Positions 34,037 to 42,235 of a stretch of 64,000 nucleotides of DNA are shown piece by piece. Within the stretch, counting starts at the first letter, position 1, and each line of letters starts with the position of its first letter. The stretch lies in NCBI GenBank assembly GCA_964620595.1, contig CAZUHP010000013.1:10007-74006 (forward strand). The letters run 5' to 3'. The position numbers and the translations under genes are program-made. This DNA is from Desulfocarbo sp964620595. GTDB taxonomy: Bacteria; Desulfobacterota; Desulfarculia; Desulfarculales; Desulfarculaceae. The notes under the pieces were generated by a model. That model was not told the DNA's origin and ran no database searches. It saw nothing but the letters and a program-made list of their open reading frames with translations.

Positions 34037-34147
34037 ATGCTCCCCTGGAGCGCGGTGTTGTCCCTGGTGGCCCCCCTGGCGCTGGCCTTCGTGGTGGCGG
34101 TGCTGGTGGAGGCCCTGTGGGACATCGTGCGGGACCGGCGTGGCTAG
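34037..34147 (+). CDS. 36-residue membrane peptide
   Basis: ATG at 34037, three bases after the nuclease stop. Almost the whole peptide is one membrane helix (VLSLVAPLALAFVVAVLVEAL) ending in DIVRDRRG. No clear ribosome-binding site beyond CTGGAGATAG. Could be an accessory of the nuclease or a small holin-like peptide. Confidence 0.45.
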   Translation: MLPWSAVLSLVAPLALAFVVAVLVEALWDIVRDRRG

Positions 34148-34349
34148 GAGGTCGGGCATTCGCGGGCTCTCCTACGCGGAGCAGGTGCGGGTGCTGCCCA
34201 GGGTGGAGTGCCCCTATGCCGCCAGGCGCCTGGACCTGGTGCCCCGCATCGAGTGCCTGGCCCCTCGGATACACATGCGCGGCTGCGTGCGCGCAGCCAG
34301 ACACGCCAGCGTGCGGAGCATCTGCACGGGGCGGGGAAGGGAGATACAG

Positions 34350-34766
34350 GTGCCAAGGAACGTGAACGAGATGCTGGAGGAGGGCCTGCGCCTGGACCAG
34401 GAGATCAAGGCGCGGCAGGAGCGGTTGAAGGAGATCAAGGCCGAGCTGGCCAGGATGGCCGAGTACAAGCCGGGCCGGAAATCCGGCCACGTGATCGGCG
34501 CCAAGGTCCGGGCCGTGGTGGTCCGCCGGGAGTCCTGGCGGTTCGACCAGGCCAGGCTGGCCCGGTGCGCGGCACACCTGCCGGCCGAGGTCTTCGGCAG
34601 CGTGTTCGAGCAGACCTACCGGCCCATCGCCGGGGCCCGCATCGAGGAGGCCCTCGAACGGCCCGACAGCGATCTGGCCAAGGCGATCCAATGGGCCGGG
34701 GAGCGGCGGGTCTCCACCTCGGTGCGCTTCGAGGCGGTCCAGGACCGGCAGGACAGGGCGGCCTAG
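34350..34766 (+). CDS. Phage protein of unknown function
   Basis: 138 residues from GTG 34350, chosen for GGAAGGGAG seven bases ahead. The same frame is open back to a GTG at 34140, which would add 70 residues of Arg/Cys-rich sequence and overlap the membrane peptide. A helical N-terminus (EEGLRLDQEIKARQERLKEI) is followed by a small domain, GHVIGAKVRAVVVRRESWRF. It precedes the recombination genes; not recognised. Confidence 0.6.
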   Translation: MPRNVNEMLEEGLRLDQEIKARQERLKEIKAELARMAEYKPGRKSGHVIGAKVRAVVVRRESWRFDQARLARCAAHLPAEVFGSVFEQTYRPIAGARIEEALERPDSDLAKAIQWAGERRVSTSVRFEAVQDRQDRAA

Positions 34767-34768
34767 CC

Positions 34769-35509
34769 ATGACGCTCGAGTTCGTACCGGTTGAGGAGGT
34801 CTCCCGCATCTGCGCCCTGGTGATAGCCGACTACGGCATGGGCAAGACCTGCCTGGCCCGCACCGCCCTGGGCCAACAGTGGCAGGACGGCCAGTGGGTC
34901 CAGGTGGAGGAGCCCGAGGGCAAGGTGCTGATCCTGGCCGCCGAGCCCGGGCTCCTGTCGGTGCGGGACCTGATGCAGGCGGGCCACATCGACGCCATCA
35001 AGATAACCACCTGGGAGCAGATGCGCGAGGCGTACATGTGGCTCAACAGCGACCAGAAGGCGCGCGAGACCTATACCTGGGTGATGATCGACAGCCTGAC
35101 CGAGATCGCCGACCAGTGCGAGAAGGCCGCCAAGCAGAAGCACCCCGACAGCAGCGACTCCTTCAAGATGTGGGGCGACTACTCGGAGACCATCACCGAC
35201 CGGGTGAAGGAGTTCCGGGACCTGCCCCACTACAACGTGATCTTCACCTGCCTGCCCTCGGTGGACAAGGACGAGAACAACCGCCGCTTCATAGGGCCCG
35301 ACATCGTGGGCAAGAAGATCAAGCAGCGCCTGCCCAGCTACTTCGACGAGGTGTTCTACCTCCGCGAGTTCAGCGGGGAGGACGGCAAGACCTATCGGGC
35401 CATACAGACCGTCAAGTGGGAGCAGTATCCGGGCAAGGACCGCAGCGGCAAGCTGGCTCCCATGGAGGAACCCAACCTGTTGAAGATCGCCCGCAAGATA
35501 TTGGGCTGA
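34769..35509 (+). CDS. Sak4-like AAA/RecA-type ATPase for recombination
   Basis: 246 residues. Walker A ADYGMGKTCLAR near 20-30 and Walker B-type YTWVMIDSLTEIA near 107. A RecA-like core follows with IFTCLPSVDKD and KQRLPSYFDEVFYLRE. This is the AAA_24/Sak4 family, single-strand annealing or ssDNA-stimulated ATPases usually found beside DUF669 proteins, as here. It likely works with the Cas4-like nuclease in phage recombination and replication. Confidence 0.82.
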   Translation: MTLEFVPVEEVSRICALVIADYGMGKTCLARTALGQQWQDGQWVQVEEPEGKVLILAAEPGLLSVRDLMQAGHIDAIKITTWEQMREAYMWLNSDQKARETYTWVMIDSLTEIADQCEKAAKQKHPDSSDSFKMWGDYSETITDRVKEFRDLPHYNVIFTCLPSVDKDENNRRFIGPDIVGKKIKQRLPSYFDEVFYLREFSGEDGKTYRAIQTVKWEQYPGKDRSGKLAPMEEPNLLKIARKILG

Positions 35510-35532
35510 TTCTTTCCGGAAAGGAGCAAACC

Positions 35533-36090
35533 ATGCCTCAAGTAAACATGAACATGAGCAACGTGGAACCCGACGCCGGATTCGACCCCATCCCCCCGGG
35601 CGAGTACCAGCTCCAGGTGGTCGATTCCGACGTGAAGACATCGTCCGGCGGCAACCTGATGGCCGTCTTCACCTACGAGGTGGTGGGCGAGCAGTACGCC
35701 GGCCGCAAGTTGTTCGACCACTTCGTGCTGAACAACGACATAGCCACCAAACGGCTCAAGAGCCTGTGCGTGGCCTGCGGCCACCCCAACCCCGACTTCC
35801 TGGGCAACACCGAGGAGCTGCACGGCAAGACCTTCCTGGCCAAGGTGAAGATCGAAAGGGACAAGAGCGGCAAGTACGACGACCAGAACAAGGTGAGCAC
35901 CTACAAGCCCCCCCAGGCGGGCCAGGGCGCGCCGGCGCCGGCGGCGGCCGCTCCCCCCTCCGCGTCCGCGGTGCCGGCCGGCCCGGCCGCCACGCCCTGG
36001 GGCGGCGGCAACCAGGCCGCCGCGCCCCCCGTGGCGCCACCGGCCGCGGCCTCGCAGGCGGCCTCCACTCCCCCCTGGCAGCAGGGCTAG
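35533..36090 (+). CDS. DUF669 family, probable phage ssDNA-binding protein
   Basis: 185 residues. Residues about 15-130 match the DUF669 plan (PIPPGEYQLQVVDSDVKTSSGG, then KLFDHFVLNND). It ends in a long Ala/Pro-rich tail closing with PPWQQG, resembling the flexible tail of single-stranded DNA-binding proteins. GGAAAGGAG precedes the ATG. Confidence 0.8.
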   Translation: MPQVNMNMSNVEPDAGFDPIPPGEYQLQVVDSDVKTSSGGNLMAVFTYEVVGEQYAGRKLFDHFVLNNDIATKRLKSLCVACGHPNPDFLGNTEELHGKTFLAKVKIERDKSGKYDDQNKVSTYKPPQAGQGAPAPAAAAPPSASAVPAGPAATPWGGGNQAAAPPVAPPAAASQAASTPPWQQG

Positions 36091-36105
36091 GCGGGGGCGC
36101 GCCGC

Positions 36106-37728
36106 ATGATCACCCTGCGCCCCTACCAGCAGGCGGCACTGGAGGCGGTGGTGGCGGCCTGCCAGGAGGAGAGGTACCTCCTGTTGCAGGCCGCCACCGG
36201 GGCGGGGAAGACCATCCTCTTTTCCAAGCTGATCGAGACCTTCATCACCCGGTACCGGATGCGGATCCTGGTGCTGGCCCATCGGGAGATACTGGTGCGC
36301 CAGGCCTACCAGAAGCTGGTGCGGGTGTGGCCCGAGGCGGCCCTTTGCACCGGGCTGGCCTGCAAAAGCGTGAGCGGCCAGGTGGAGCTGGAGCGGCCGG
36401 TGGTGATCGGCTCCCCGCAGACCATCCTGCGGCGCCTGGGCGAGATGCCGCCGGTGCACCTGGTCATAGTGGACGAGGCGCACCGCATACCTCCCCGCCA
36501 CAAGCCGAGCCAGTACAAGGCCATGCTCGAGGGGCTGGAGCGATACTACCCGCAGCTCAGGCTGCTGGGGGTCACCGCCACCCCCTACATCCTCAACCAC
36601 GGCTACATCTACGGGGCCCAATGCAAGCCGGGCAACATCAACTGGTTCCCCAGGCTCCACTTCCAGATCAGCATGGGAGAGCTCATCGAGCAGGGGTATC
36701 TGGTCCCCTACCTGGCCCGGGAGGCCAGGGAGATGGCCTCCGAGCTCTCCGGGGTGCGCACCACGGCCGGCGAGTACAACCTGAACGCCCTGGGCGATCT
36801 CATGGGGCGCGAGGTGCACATCAGGGGCGCGGTGGAGGCCTACGAGAAGTGGGGCGAGGGGCGCAGGCACGTGGTGGTGTTCTGCGTGACCATCGCCCAT
36901 GCCGAGAAGGTGGCCGAGGCCTTCAGCCGGGCGGGCCATGCCGCGGGCGTGGTGCACTCCAAACAACCCATACAGGAGCGCCGCCGGACCCTGGCCCGCT
37001 TCGAGCGGGGCGAATTGCGGGTGATCGCCAACATGGGCGTGCTGACCGAGGGCTGGGACAGCACCGCGGTGGACTGCATCCTGCTCTGCCGGCCCACTCT
37101 GAGCCCGGCCCTGTACGTGCAGATGGTGGGCCGCGGCCTGCGTCCCCACCCCGGCAAGGAGGATCTCCTGATCCTCGATTTGGGCAACAATTGCCGCTAC
37201 CACGGCGACCCCGACAGCCCTCATGTGCATGTCCCCGACGGCAAGAAGAGGAAAAAGCCGGATGCCGAGGTGGTGCGGGCGCGGACCTGCCCCAACTGCG
37301 GTCTGCTCAACCCCCTGGGGGCCACCGAGTGCTCCCACTGCGGCTATCTCTGGCCCGAGGAGGTGCTGGTGGAGGCCGCGGCCCCTCGGGAGATGCGGGA
37401 ACCGGAGTGGGCGCCCAAGCGCGTGCGGGTGGTGCGCTGGAAGGGCGTGGTGCACAAAAGCGCCAGGGGCAACTGGATGATCCGGATCATGCTGGATTGC
37501 CGCAACGGCGGCAGGGAGGCCATCACGGTCTCCGAGTTCCTGGACATCGAGGGCCAGGCTGGCGCCTGGAGCAGGGACCGGGCCCAACGGCTATGGCGGG
37601 CCTTTGGCCGGAGACCGGTTCCCGCTTCCATAGCAGAGGCCTACCTCCGCCTGGGCGAACTCTCCCTGCCGCCGGAGGTGACCATCAAGAAGAGGGGCAA
37701 GTACTACAACATCGTGAGGTGGAACTGA
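36106..37728 (+). CDS. DEAD/DEAH-box DNA helicase with zinc ribbon
   Basis: 540 residues. Q-motif LRPYQQAALEAV, Walker A ATGAGKTILF near 30, DEAH (IVDEAHRIPP) near 120, VTATPY motif near 158, motif VI QMVGRGLRPHPG near 338, and a C-terminal zinc ribbon CPNCGLLNP...CSHCGY near 385-410. A phage replication/repair helicase of the UvsW/RAD25-like superfamily 2 type. Its stop overlaps the nuclease start by one base (TGATG). Confidence 0.88.
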   Translation: MITLRPYQQAALEAVVAACQEERYLLLQAATGAGKTILFSKLIETFITRYRMRILVLAHREILVRQAYQKLVRVWPEAALCTGLACKSVSGQVELERPVVIGSPQTILRRLGEMPPVHLVIVDEAHRIPPRHKPSQYKAMLEGLERYYPQLRLLGVTATPYILNHGYIYGAQCKPGNINWFPRLHFQISMGELIEQGYLVPYLAREAREMASELSGVRTTAGEYNLNALGDLMGREVHIRGAVEAYEKWGEGRRHVVVFCVTIAHAEKVAEAFSRAGHAAGVVHSKQPIQERRRTLARFERGELRVIANMGVLTEGWDSTAVDCILLCRPTLSPALYVQMVGRGLRPHPGKEDLLILDLGNNCRYHGDPDSPHVHVPDGKKRKKPDAEVVRARTCPNCGLLNPLGATECSHCGYLWPEEVLVEAAAPREMREPEWAPKRVRVVRWKGVVHKSARGNWMIRIMLDCRNGGREAITVSEFLDIEGQAGAWSRDRAQRLWRAFGRRPVPASIAEAYLRLGELSLPPEVTIKKRGKYYNIVRWN

Positions 37729-38618
37729 TGCCGGCCCTTCCCCAAATTCATCAGGACCAGGTGGCCAACGACATCTACGAGGCCGCAGCGCGGATGAACG
37801 ACTCCGGAAAGCCGCGCAACTACCTGGGCATGAGCCAGATCGGCGCCCCCTGCGACCGGGCGCTGTGGTACCAGTTCCGGCAGTTCTCGCCCCGGCGGGT
37901 GGAGGGCCGCATCAAGATGATCTGGGAGCTCGGGGATATGATCGAGGCCAAGATCATCCAGTACCTCCTGGCCGCCGGCTACGAGGTCACCGGCATCCAT
38001 CACCAGGTGGTGAAGATCCTCCGCGCCCTGGGGGTGGAGGTGGAGGACCAGGACCAGTTCCGCTTTTCGGCCCACAACGGCTGGTTCGGCGGCCACTGCG
38101 ACGGCCAGGTCCGCGGTGTGACCAGGCGGGTGCACATCCTGGAGTGCAAGTCGGCCAAGGCGTCCAAGTTCAAGCTGATCAAGCAGGGCGGCATCCGGCG
38201 GGCCTACCCCGTCTACTACTGCCAGGGGCAGCTCTACATGGGCTACGCCGGCCTGGAGCGGATCCTGTGGGTGGTCTACAACAAGGACACCAGCGAGATC
38301 CACACCGAGCGCGGCTACTTCAACCTCCAGGACTTCGAGGCCCTGAACAACCGCGCCTTTCACATCATCACCGCCAACCAGCCGCCCCCCAGGATCAAGG
38401 ACGATCCCGACTGTTTCGAGTGCGTCTGGTGCGACTACAAGACCCTGTGCTGGAGCCCCGGGGACCACTCCCAGCGCTGGCTCACCTGCGGCTCCTGCGC
38501 CTCGTGCCGTTTCGAGGGCCTGACGGCCACCTGCCAGGGCAGGGAGATACCGCGGGACTGGTGGGGCCGGCCCTGCCGCAACTGGACCCCCAACCCCGAC
38601 GTGCTGGCGCCGTTTTAA
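37728..38618 (+). CDS. Cas4/RecB-like PD-(D/E)XK exonuclease
   Basis: 296 residues. An early cysteine (GAPCDRALWYQ near 43), the nuclease core with GHCDG near 122 and ILECKSAKA (ExK) near 137, and a C-terminal Cys cluster CFECVWCDYKTLCW near 225. The four-cysteine set is that of Fe-S cluster exonucleases. An additional C-terminal cysteine group (CGSCASC, then C) is unusual. It probably resects DNA for the Sak4-like protein. Confidence 0.82.
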   Translation: MPALPQIHQDQVANDIYEAAARMNDSGKPRNYLGMSQIGAPCDRALWYQFRQFSPRRVEGRIKMIWELGDMIEAKIIQYLLAAGYEVTGIHHQVVKILRALGVEVEDQDQFRFSAHNGWFGGHCDGQVRGVTRRVHILECKSAKASKFKLIKQGGIRRAYPVYYCQGQLYMGYAGLERILWVVYNKDTSEIHTERGYFNLQDFEALNNRAFHIITANQPPPRIKDDPDCFECVWCDYKTLCWSPGDHSQRWLTCGSCASCRFEGLTATCQGREIPRDWWGRPCRNWTPNPDVLAPF

Positions 38619-38657
38619 GCCAAGGAGCGTGAGGGGAAGATGGCGAGAGGAAGATCA

Positions 38658-38963
38658 TCAAGCATGGGCGGCCTGGCGGGGGGTGATCTCGCGGTCGATC
38701 TGGGGACCGCGGCGGTCTTCCAGCACCGCCAGGTCGTAGTCCATCTGCATGCCCAGCCACACCTCGGCCGAGGTGCCGAAGTAGCGGGCCAGGCGCCGGG
38801 CGGTGTCCGGGGTGATGGCCCTGCGGCAGTTGATGATCTGGTATATCCGGTTGGGCGGCACCTTGATCGCTGCGGCGAGTTGACGCGGCGTCAAGTCCAG
38901 TTCCTTGAGGAAGTCCTCTCGGAGCACCTCGCCCGGATGAACCGGCGGCAGTCTCTTGGCCAT
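38658..38963 (-). CDS. higA: HigA-type antitoxin
   Basis: 101 residues, XRE helix-turn-helix (LTPRQLAAAIKVPPNRIYQIINCRRAITPDTARRLARYFGT) with the HigA/VapI family start PPVHPGEVLREDFL. It binds HigB and represses the operon promoter. 33 bp downstream of the toxin gene. Confidence 0.92.
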   Translation of the reverse strand: MAKRLPPVHPGEVLREDFLKELDLTPRQLAAAIKVPPNRIYQIINCRRAITPDTARRLARYFGTSAEVWLGMQMDYDLAVLEDRRGPQIDREITPRQAAHA

Positions 38964-38996
38964 GGGCGTTTCTCCAAGGCGCCGATGGTGCCGGCG

Positions 38997-39278
38997 CTAG
39001 TGATAGTCGGTTATCTCCACATCCCAAGCATCGCCGTCTTCCCAACGAAAGCACACTCGCCACTGGCGGTTGACACGAATGCTGTAGAAGCCCTTACGGT
39101 TTCCGCTCAGGGCCTCCAGTCGGTGGCCGGGGACTGCGGCCAGGTCGGCCAAGTCGGCGGCCCGGTGCAGGTAGACCAGACGTCGCTGGGCCACCCGCTG
39201 CACATCGGGGTGCCAGCGGCGGACCCTTTCCCGCCGGAAGACCCGCTCCGTATCTTTGTTGGCGAAGCTTCGGATCAA
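38997..39278 (-). CDS. higB: HigB-type mRNA interferase toxin
   Basis: 93 residues. Family motifs IRSFANKDTERVFRRERVRRW, LEALSGNRKGFYSIRVNRQWRVCFRW and VEITDYH at the C-terminus. The ribosome-dependent toxin cuts mRNA. The start is TTG 39278. An ATG at 39317 is in frame, but it lies inside the promoter, so it cannot be the main start. The pair stands between nuclease and primase genes on the opposite strand and probably stabilises the prophage. Confidence 0.9.
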   Translation of the reverse strand: MIRSFANKDTERVFRRERVRRWHPDVQRVAQRRLVYLHRAADLADLAAVPGHRLEALSGNRKGFYSIRVNRQWRVCFRWEDGDAWDVEITDYH

Positions 39279-39303
39279 GCTTGGTGTGTTTCCTTTCCCT
39301 CTC

Positions 39304-39332
39304 AGTTTATGACGCATGACGTCTTACGTCAA
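39304..39332 (-). promoter_or_regulatory. higBA promoter with overlapping palindromic operator
   Basis: On the - strand TTGACG (39327-39332), a 17-bp spacer, TAAACT (39304-39309). The perfect palindrome TGACGTCTTACGTCA (39317-39331) overlaps the -35 and spacer, the expected operator for HigA or HigBA autoregulation. Confidence 0.8.
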
Positions 39333-39358
39333 GAATGCCTTGAGGGGACGACGCTGCC

Positions 39359-41584
39359 ATGACCACCTGCCTCGACCAGGCCCTTGAGATGATCGACATG
39401 GGGTTCTCGGTGATCCCGGTGCGGCCCAACGACAAGCGGCCCATACCGGGGTTCTCCTGGCGGCAGTACCAGGAGAGGATCGCCACGCCCGAGGAGGTGG
39501 AGGCCTGGTTCGGGAAGTGGCCCGACGCCAACCTGGCGCTGATCTGCGGCTCCATCTCCGGGGTGTGGGCCCTGGACGCGGACGGGCCCCTGGGCATGGC
39601 CTACATCGCGGAGCATTGCCCGCGCACCTCGGTCTACCAGCTGACCCCGGGCGGCGGTGTCCACGCCATCTACCGGCTGCCCCGGGGCAAGACGGTGCAG
39701 ACCGGCGCCAGGGTGCAGCCGGAGCTGGATATCCGCGGCGAGGGCGGCTACATCGTGATCGCCCCCTCCAGCATAGGCGGCAAGGCCTACCAGTTCAGGT
39801 TCCTGCTGGACGGCTGGCAGGACCTGGCCGAATGGGCCTATGAGCCAGCCAAGACAGGCAAGGGACGCCCGGGCACCCGGATCGACCTGGACCTGAGCCG
39901 CGTCAAGCCCCTGGTGGACACCGAACGCGAGGTGCCCCAGGGACAGCGCAACAACGAGCTGGCCCGGGTGGCGGGGCTCTACTACGCCAAGGGGCTGGGA
40001 CGGGATGAGGTGCTGGCCCTGTGCGAGGCCTGGAACCGGCGGTGCTGCCGGCCGCCGTTGGGGGCCAGCGAACTCAGGGCGACGGTCGCCTCCATCGGCA
40101 GGCGCCACGCGGCCAACCATCCGGAGGCGGAGGACCAACCCGACCTGAAGGTGGTGGTGCCGGCCAGGGAGCTGGAAGCCCTCCCCCGTGAGATACTCTA
40201 CCCCGGCGGCCTGCTGGAGCAGGTCATGGAGTACATCGATGCCTCCAGCGCGGCCAGCTTCCCGCTGTTCAACCTGGCCGCGGCCATCACCCTGCTGGGC
40301 GCCGTGGCCGGGCAGCGGGTGATGACCGAGACCGGGCTGCGGACCAACTTCTACTGCATCTGCCTGGGGTATTCCGGCTGCGGCAAGGACGCGCCCCATT
40401 CGGCCATCAACAACCTGCTCAGCAGGAGCCTGGCCGCCGGCGTGATCGGCCCCAACAGCCCCACCTCGGCGCCGGCCATTCTGCACTGGATGGCCCGGGC
40501 GGACGGGGCCCACGGCTGTTGCATCCTGCTCCTGGACGAGATCGGCCTCCTGCTGAAGGGCATCAAGAACCCCAACTCGCCGGCGGCCCAGATACCCCAG
40601 GCGCTCATGGAGCTGTGGTCGGCCACCGACCGTCCCTACACCAAGATCTACGCCCGGGAGAAACCCATCGTACTGCACTGGCACCACCTGGGCCTGTACG
40701 GCACCTCCACGCCCGGGCGGTTCTGGGAGGCCCTGACCAGGAGCGACATCACGGACGGATTCCTGGCCCGCCTGCTGGTGTTCGAGAGCCGCCACGACGC
40801 GCCCATGCCCAAGGCCGTGGTCTCGACCGAGGCGCCGCCCACCCTGGTGGAGGCCCTGGACGGGATATGGGGCATCGAAGTCGAGCGCACGGGGGGCAAC
40901 CTCCAGATGGGGGGTATCCCGGTGCCGAGGATGGTCCCGAAGACGCCCGGGGCGGCACGGGAGTTCGCTGGCTGGGCCGCCGAATACCACCGGCTCAAGA
41001 ACGAGTTCAAGGAGCACGAGGACGGCAGGAGCGCCATCTACGGCCGCGCCGCGGAGCACGCCCACAAGCTGGCCCTGGTGCACGCCTTGAGTCGCTGCGG
41101 CGCCCGGGTGGTGGACCAGCAGGTGGAACTCGAGGACGTGCGCTGGGCAATGCAGGTGGTGGACCACCTGGTGCCCCACCTGGTGCAGATGGTCCTGGAG
41201 CATGTGAGCGACAACGAGTGGGAAAGGGCCAAAAAGAAGGTGCTGGCCTTCATCCGGCGCACGGCCACCGAGAGCCGGCCGGGCGCCACCCGGCGGGACA
41301 TCCTGAGGAATTTCTCCGGCCTCAAGCGCTACTTCGATGATGTGGTCCAGACCCTGTTGGCCTCGGGCGAGATCAAGGAGATGGACCACAAGCCCAAGCG
41401 CGGTCCGAAGGTCAAGCTCCTGTGCCTGGCCCAGCTTGAGGACAATCCGTCCGACCCCTCGCAAACCCGCGAAACCCGCGACAACTCGCGGTGGGATTGT
41501 CACCGCGGGTTTTTAGCCAGCCAGAACAAAACGATAGATCAAAACCTGTCAGTCGCGGTGGGGTGTAATAGGGGGGGAGAATGA
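39359..41584 (+). CDS. Phage replication protein: prim-pol domain fused to DUF3987-type helicase
   Basis: 741 residues. A bifunctional primase-polymerase domain about 1-165 (VIPVRPNDKRPIPGFSW, ALDADGP with the metal Asp pair, GGGVHAIYR, and a Gly-rich end GEGGYIVIAPSS). A helicase-like ATPase about 290-560 with GYSGCGKDAPH (Walker A) and CILLLDEIGLLLKG (Walker B). C-terminal helices precede a tail whose last 40 codons lie inside the iteron region. It likely initiates and primes phage replication at the adjacent origin. Confidence 0.88.
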   Translation: MTTCLDQALEMIDMGFSVIPVRPNDKRPIPGFSWRQYQERIATPEEVEAWFGKWPDANLALICGSISGVWALDADGPLGMAYIAEHCPRTSVYQLTPGGGVHAIYRLPRGKTVQTGARVQPELDIRGEGGYIVIAPSSIGGKAYQFRFLLDGWQDLAEWAYEPAKTGKGRPGTRIDLDLSRVKPLVDTEREVPQGQRNNELARVAGLYYAKGLGRDEVLALCEAWNRRCCRPPLGASELRATVASIGRRHAANHPEAEDQPDLKVVVPARELEALPREILYPGGLLEQVMEYIDASSAASFPLFNLAAAITLLGAVAGQRVMTETGLRTNFYCICLGYSGCGKDAPHSAINNLLSRSLAAGVIGPNSPTSAPAILHWMARADGAHGCCILLLDEIGLLLKGIKNPNSPAAQIPQALMELWSATDRPYTKIYAREKPIVLHWHHLGLYGTSTPGRFWEALTRSDITDGFLARLLVFESRHDAPMPKAVVSTEAPPTLVEALDGIWGIEVERTGGNLQMGGIPVPRMVPKTPGAAREFAGWAAEYHRLKNEFKEHEDGRSAIYGRAAEHAHKLALVHALSRCGARVVDQQVELEDVRWAMQVVDHLVPHLVQMVLEHVSDNEWERAKKKVLAFIRRTATESRPGATRRDILRNFSGLKRYFDDVVQTLLASGEIKEMDHKPKRGPKVKLLCLAQLEDNPSDPSQTRETRDNSRWDCHRGFLASQNKTIDQNLSVAVGCNRGGE

Positions 41585-41830
41585 AGGGGCTGAAACCTGT
41601 CAAACTCGCGGCAACTCGCGGTGAAGGGTACCGCGAGTTTTTGGCCAGCTAAATCAAAATGATAGGTCAAACTCGCGGCGCGCGGTGGGGTATCAATAAG
41701 AGTAAAGATAAAAACACACAGGTAGAAATTAAAAAATACCGCGAGTATTTATTTATATATTTGTTTTTATTAAATAAAAACCTGTCGGTAAAACCCGCGG
41801 TGGGTACCGACGAGTCTGACAGGTTTTTTG
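41462..41830. other. Putative phage replication origin: iterons, hairpins and AT-rich segment
   Basis: About ten copies of a (C/A)TCGCGG(T) word in both orientations (for example 41484, 41504, 41552, 41605, 41614, 41631, 41671, 41681, 41738, 41793). A roughly 60-bp imperfect direct repeat lies at 41510-41570 and 41637-41698. Three hairpins have 9-11-bp stems (about 41473-41511, 41602-41640, 41776-41828). An AT-rich stretch lies at 41693-41785 in otherwise GC-rich DNA. It begins in the 3' end of the primase gene and ends before the VRR-NUC gene. This is the composition of an iteron origin. Confidence 0.75.
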
Positions 41831-41844
41831 CGGGGCAGCAGGAG

Positions 41845-42231
41845 ATGGCAACCACCCGGAGACAACGCGAGCACGCCGCCCAGGCACGGCTCATGGCCTG
41901 GACCCTCGAGGTCCGAAAACGCTACCCGGAGCTGAACCTCCTCTTCGCCATCCCCAACGGCGAGTACCGCGACTGGAAGACCGCCCGCAAGCTGCGCGCA
42001 GAGGGTGTCAAGGCCGGCGTGCCGGACCTGTTCCTCCCCGTACCCCGCGGGGGCCATCACGGCCTGTGGATCGAGATGAAGATGGCGGGAGGAAGGCTCA
42101 GCAAGGCGCAACGCCTCTGGCACCGGGCCCTGGAGGACCAGGGCTACCTGGTGAAGACCTGCTGGTCGGCCGAGGAGGCCCAGGAGGCGCTGGTTGACTA
42201 CTTGCGATCCATGGATTCGGGGAGGAAGTAG
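41845..42231 (+). CDS. VRR-NUC domain nuclease
   Basis: 128 residues. VRR-NUC signature: RYPELNLLFAIPNGEYR, then GVKAGVPDLFLPVPRGGHHGLWIEMKMAGGRLS, where Asp and ExK form the nuclease site. Phage members are structure-specific nucleases, thought to act on branched DNA during replication. ATG 41845 directly follows AGCAGGAG, an unusually tight spacing; the frame upstream runs into the AT-rich origin and is not expected to be coding. Confidence 0.88.
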   Translation: MATTRRQREHAAQARLMAWTLEVRKRYPELNLLFAIPNGEYRDWKTARKLRAEGVKAGVPDLFLPVPRGGHHGLWIEMKMAGGRLSKAQRLWHRALEDQGYLVKTCWSAEEAQEALVDYLRSMDSGRK

Positions 42232-42235
42232 GCGC

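Noticed and set aside
34208..35509. 433-residue + strand frame through the Sak4-like gene
   Set aside because: The true gene starts at 34769; the upstream part is an out-of-frame shadow of the gene at 34350-34766.
35392..37587. 731-residue - strand frame opposite the phage DUF669, helicase genes
   Set aside because: Shadow of the two + strand genes, with no motif and antisense-like composition.
39278..39317. ATG at 39317 as the start of HigB
   Set aside because: The -35/-10 pair and operator overlap this codon, so the transcript would start after it; the TTG at 39278 gives the family length.
41473..41515. Hairpin AAACCCGCG...CGCGGGTTT with T-run as an intrinsic terminator
   Set aside because: It lies within the primase coding end and is one of three related hairpins sharing the iteron word, so an origin structure explains it better. 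Dual use cannot be excluded.
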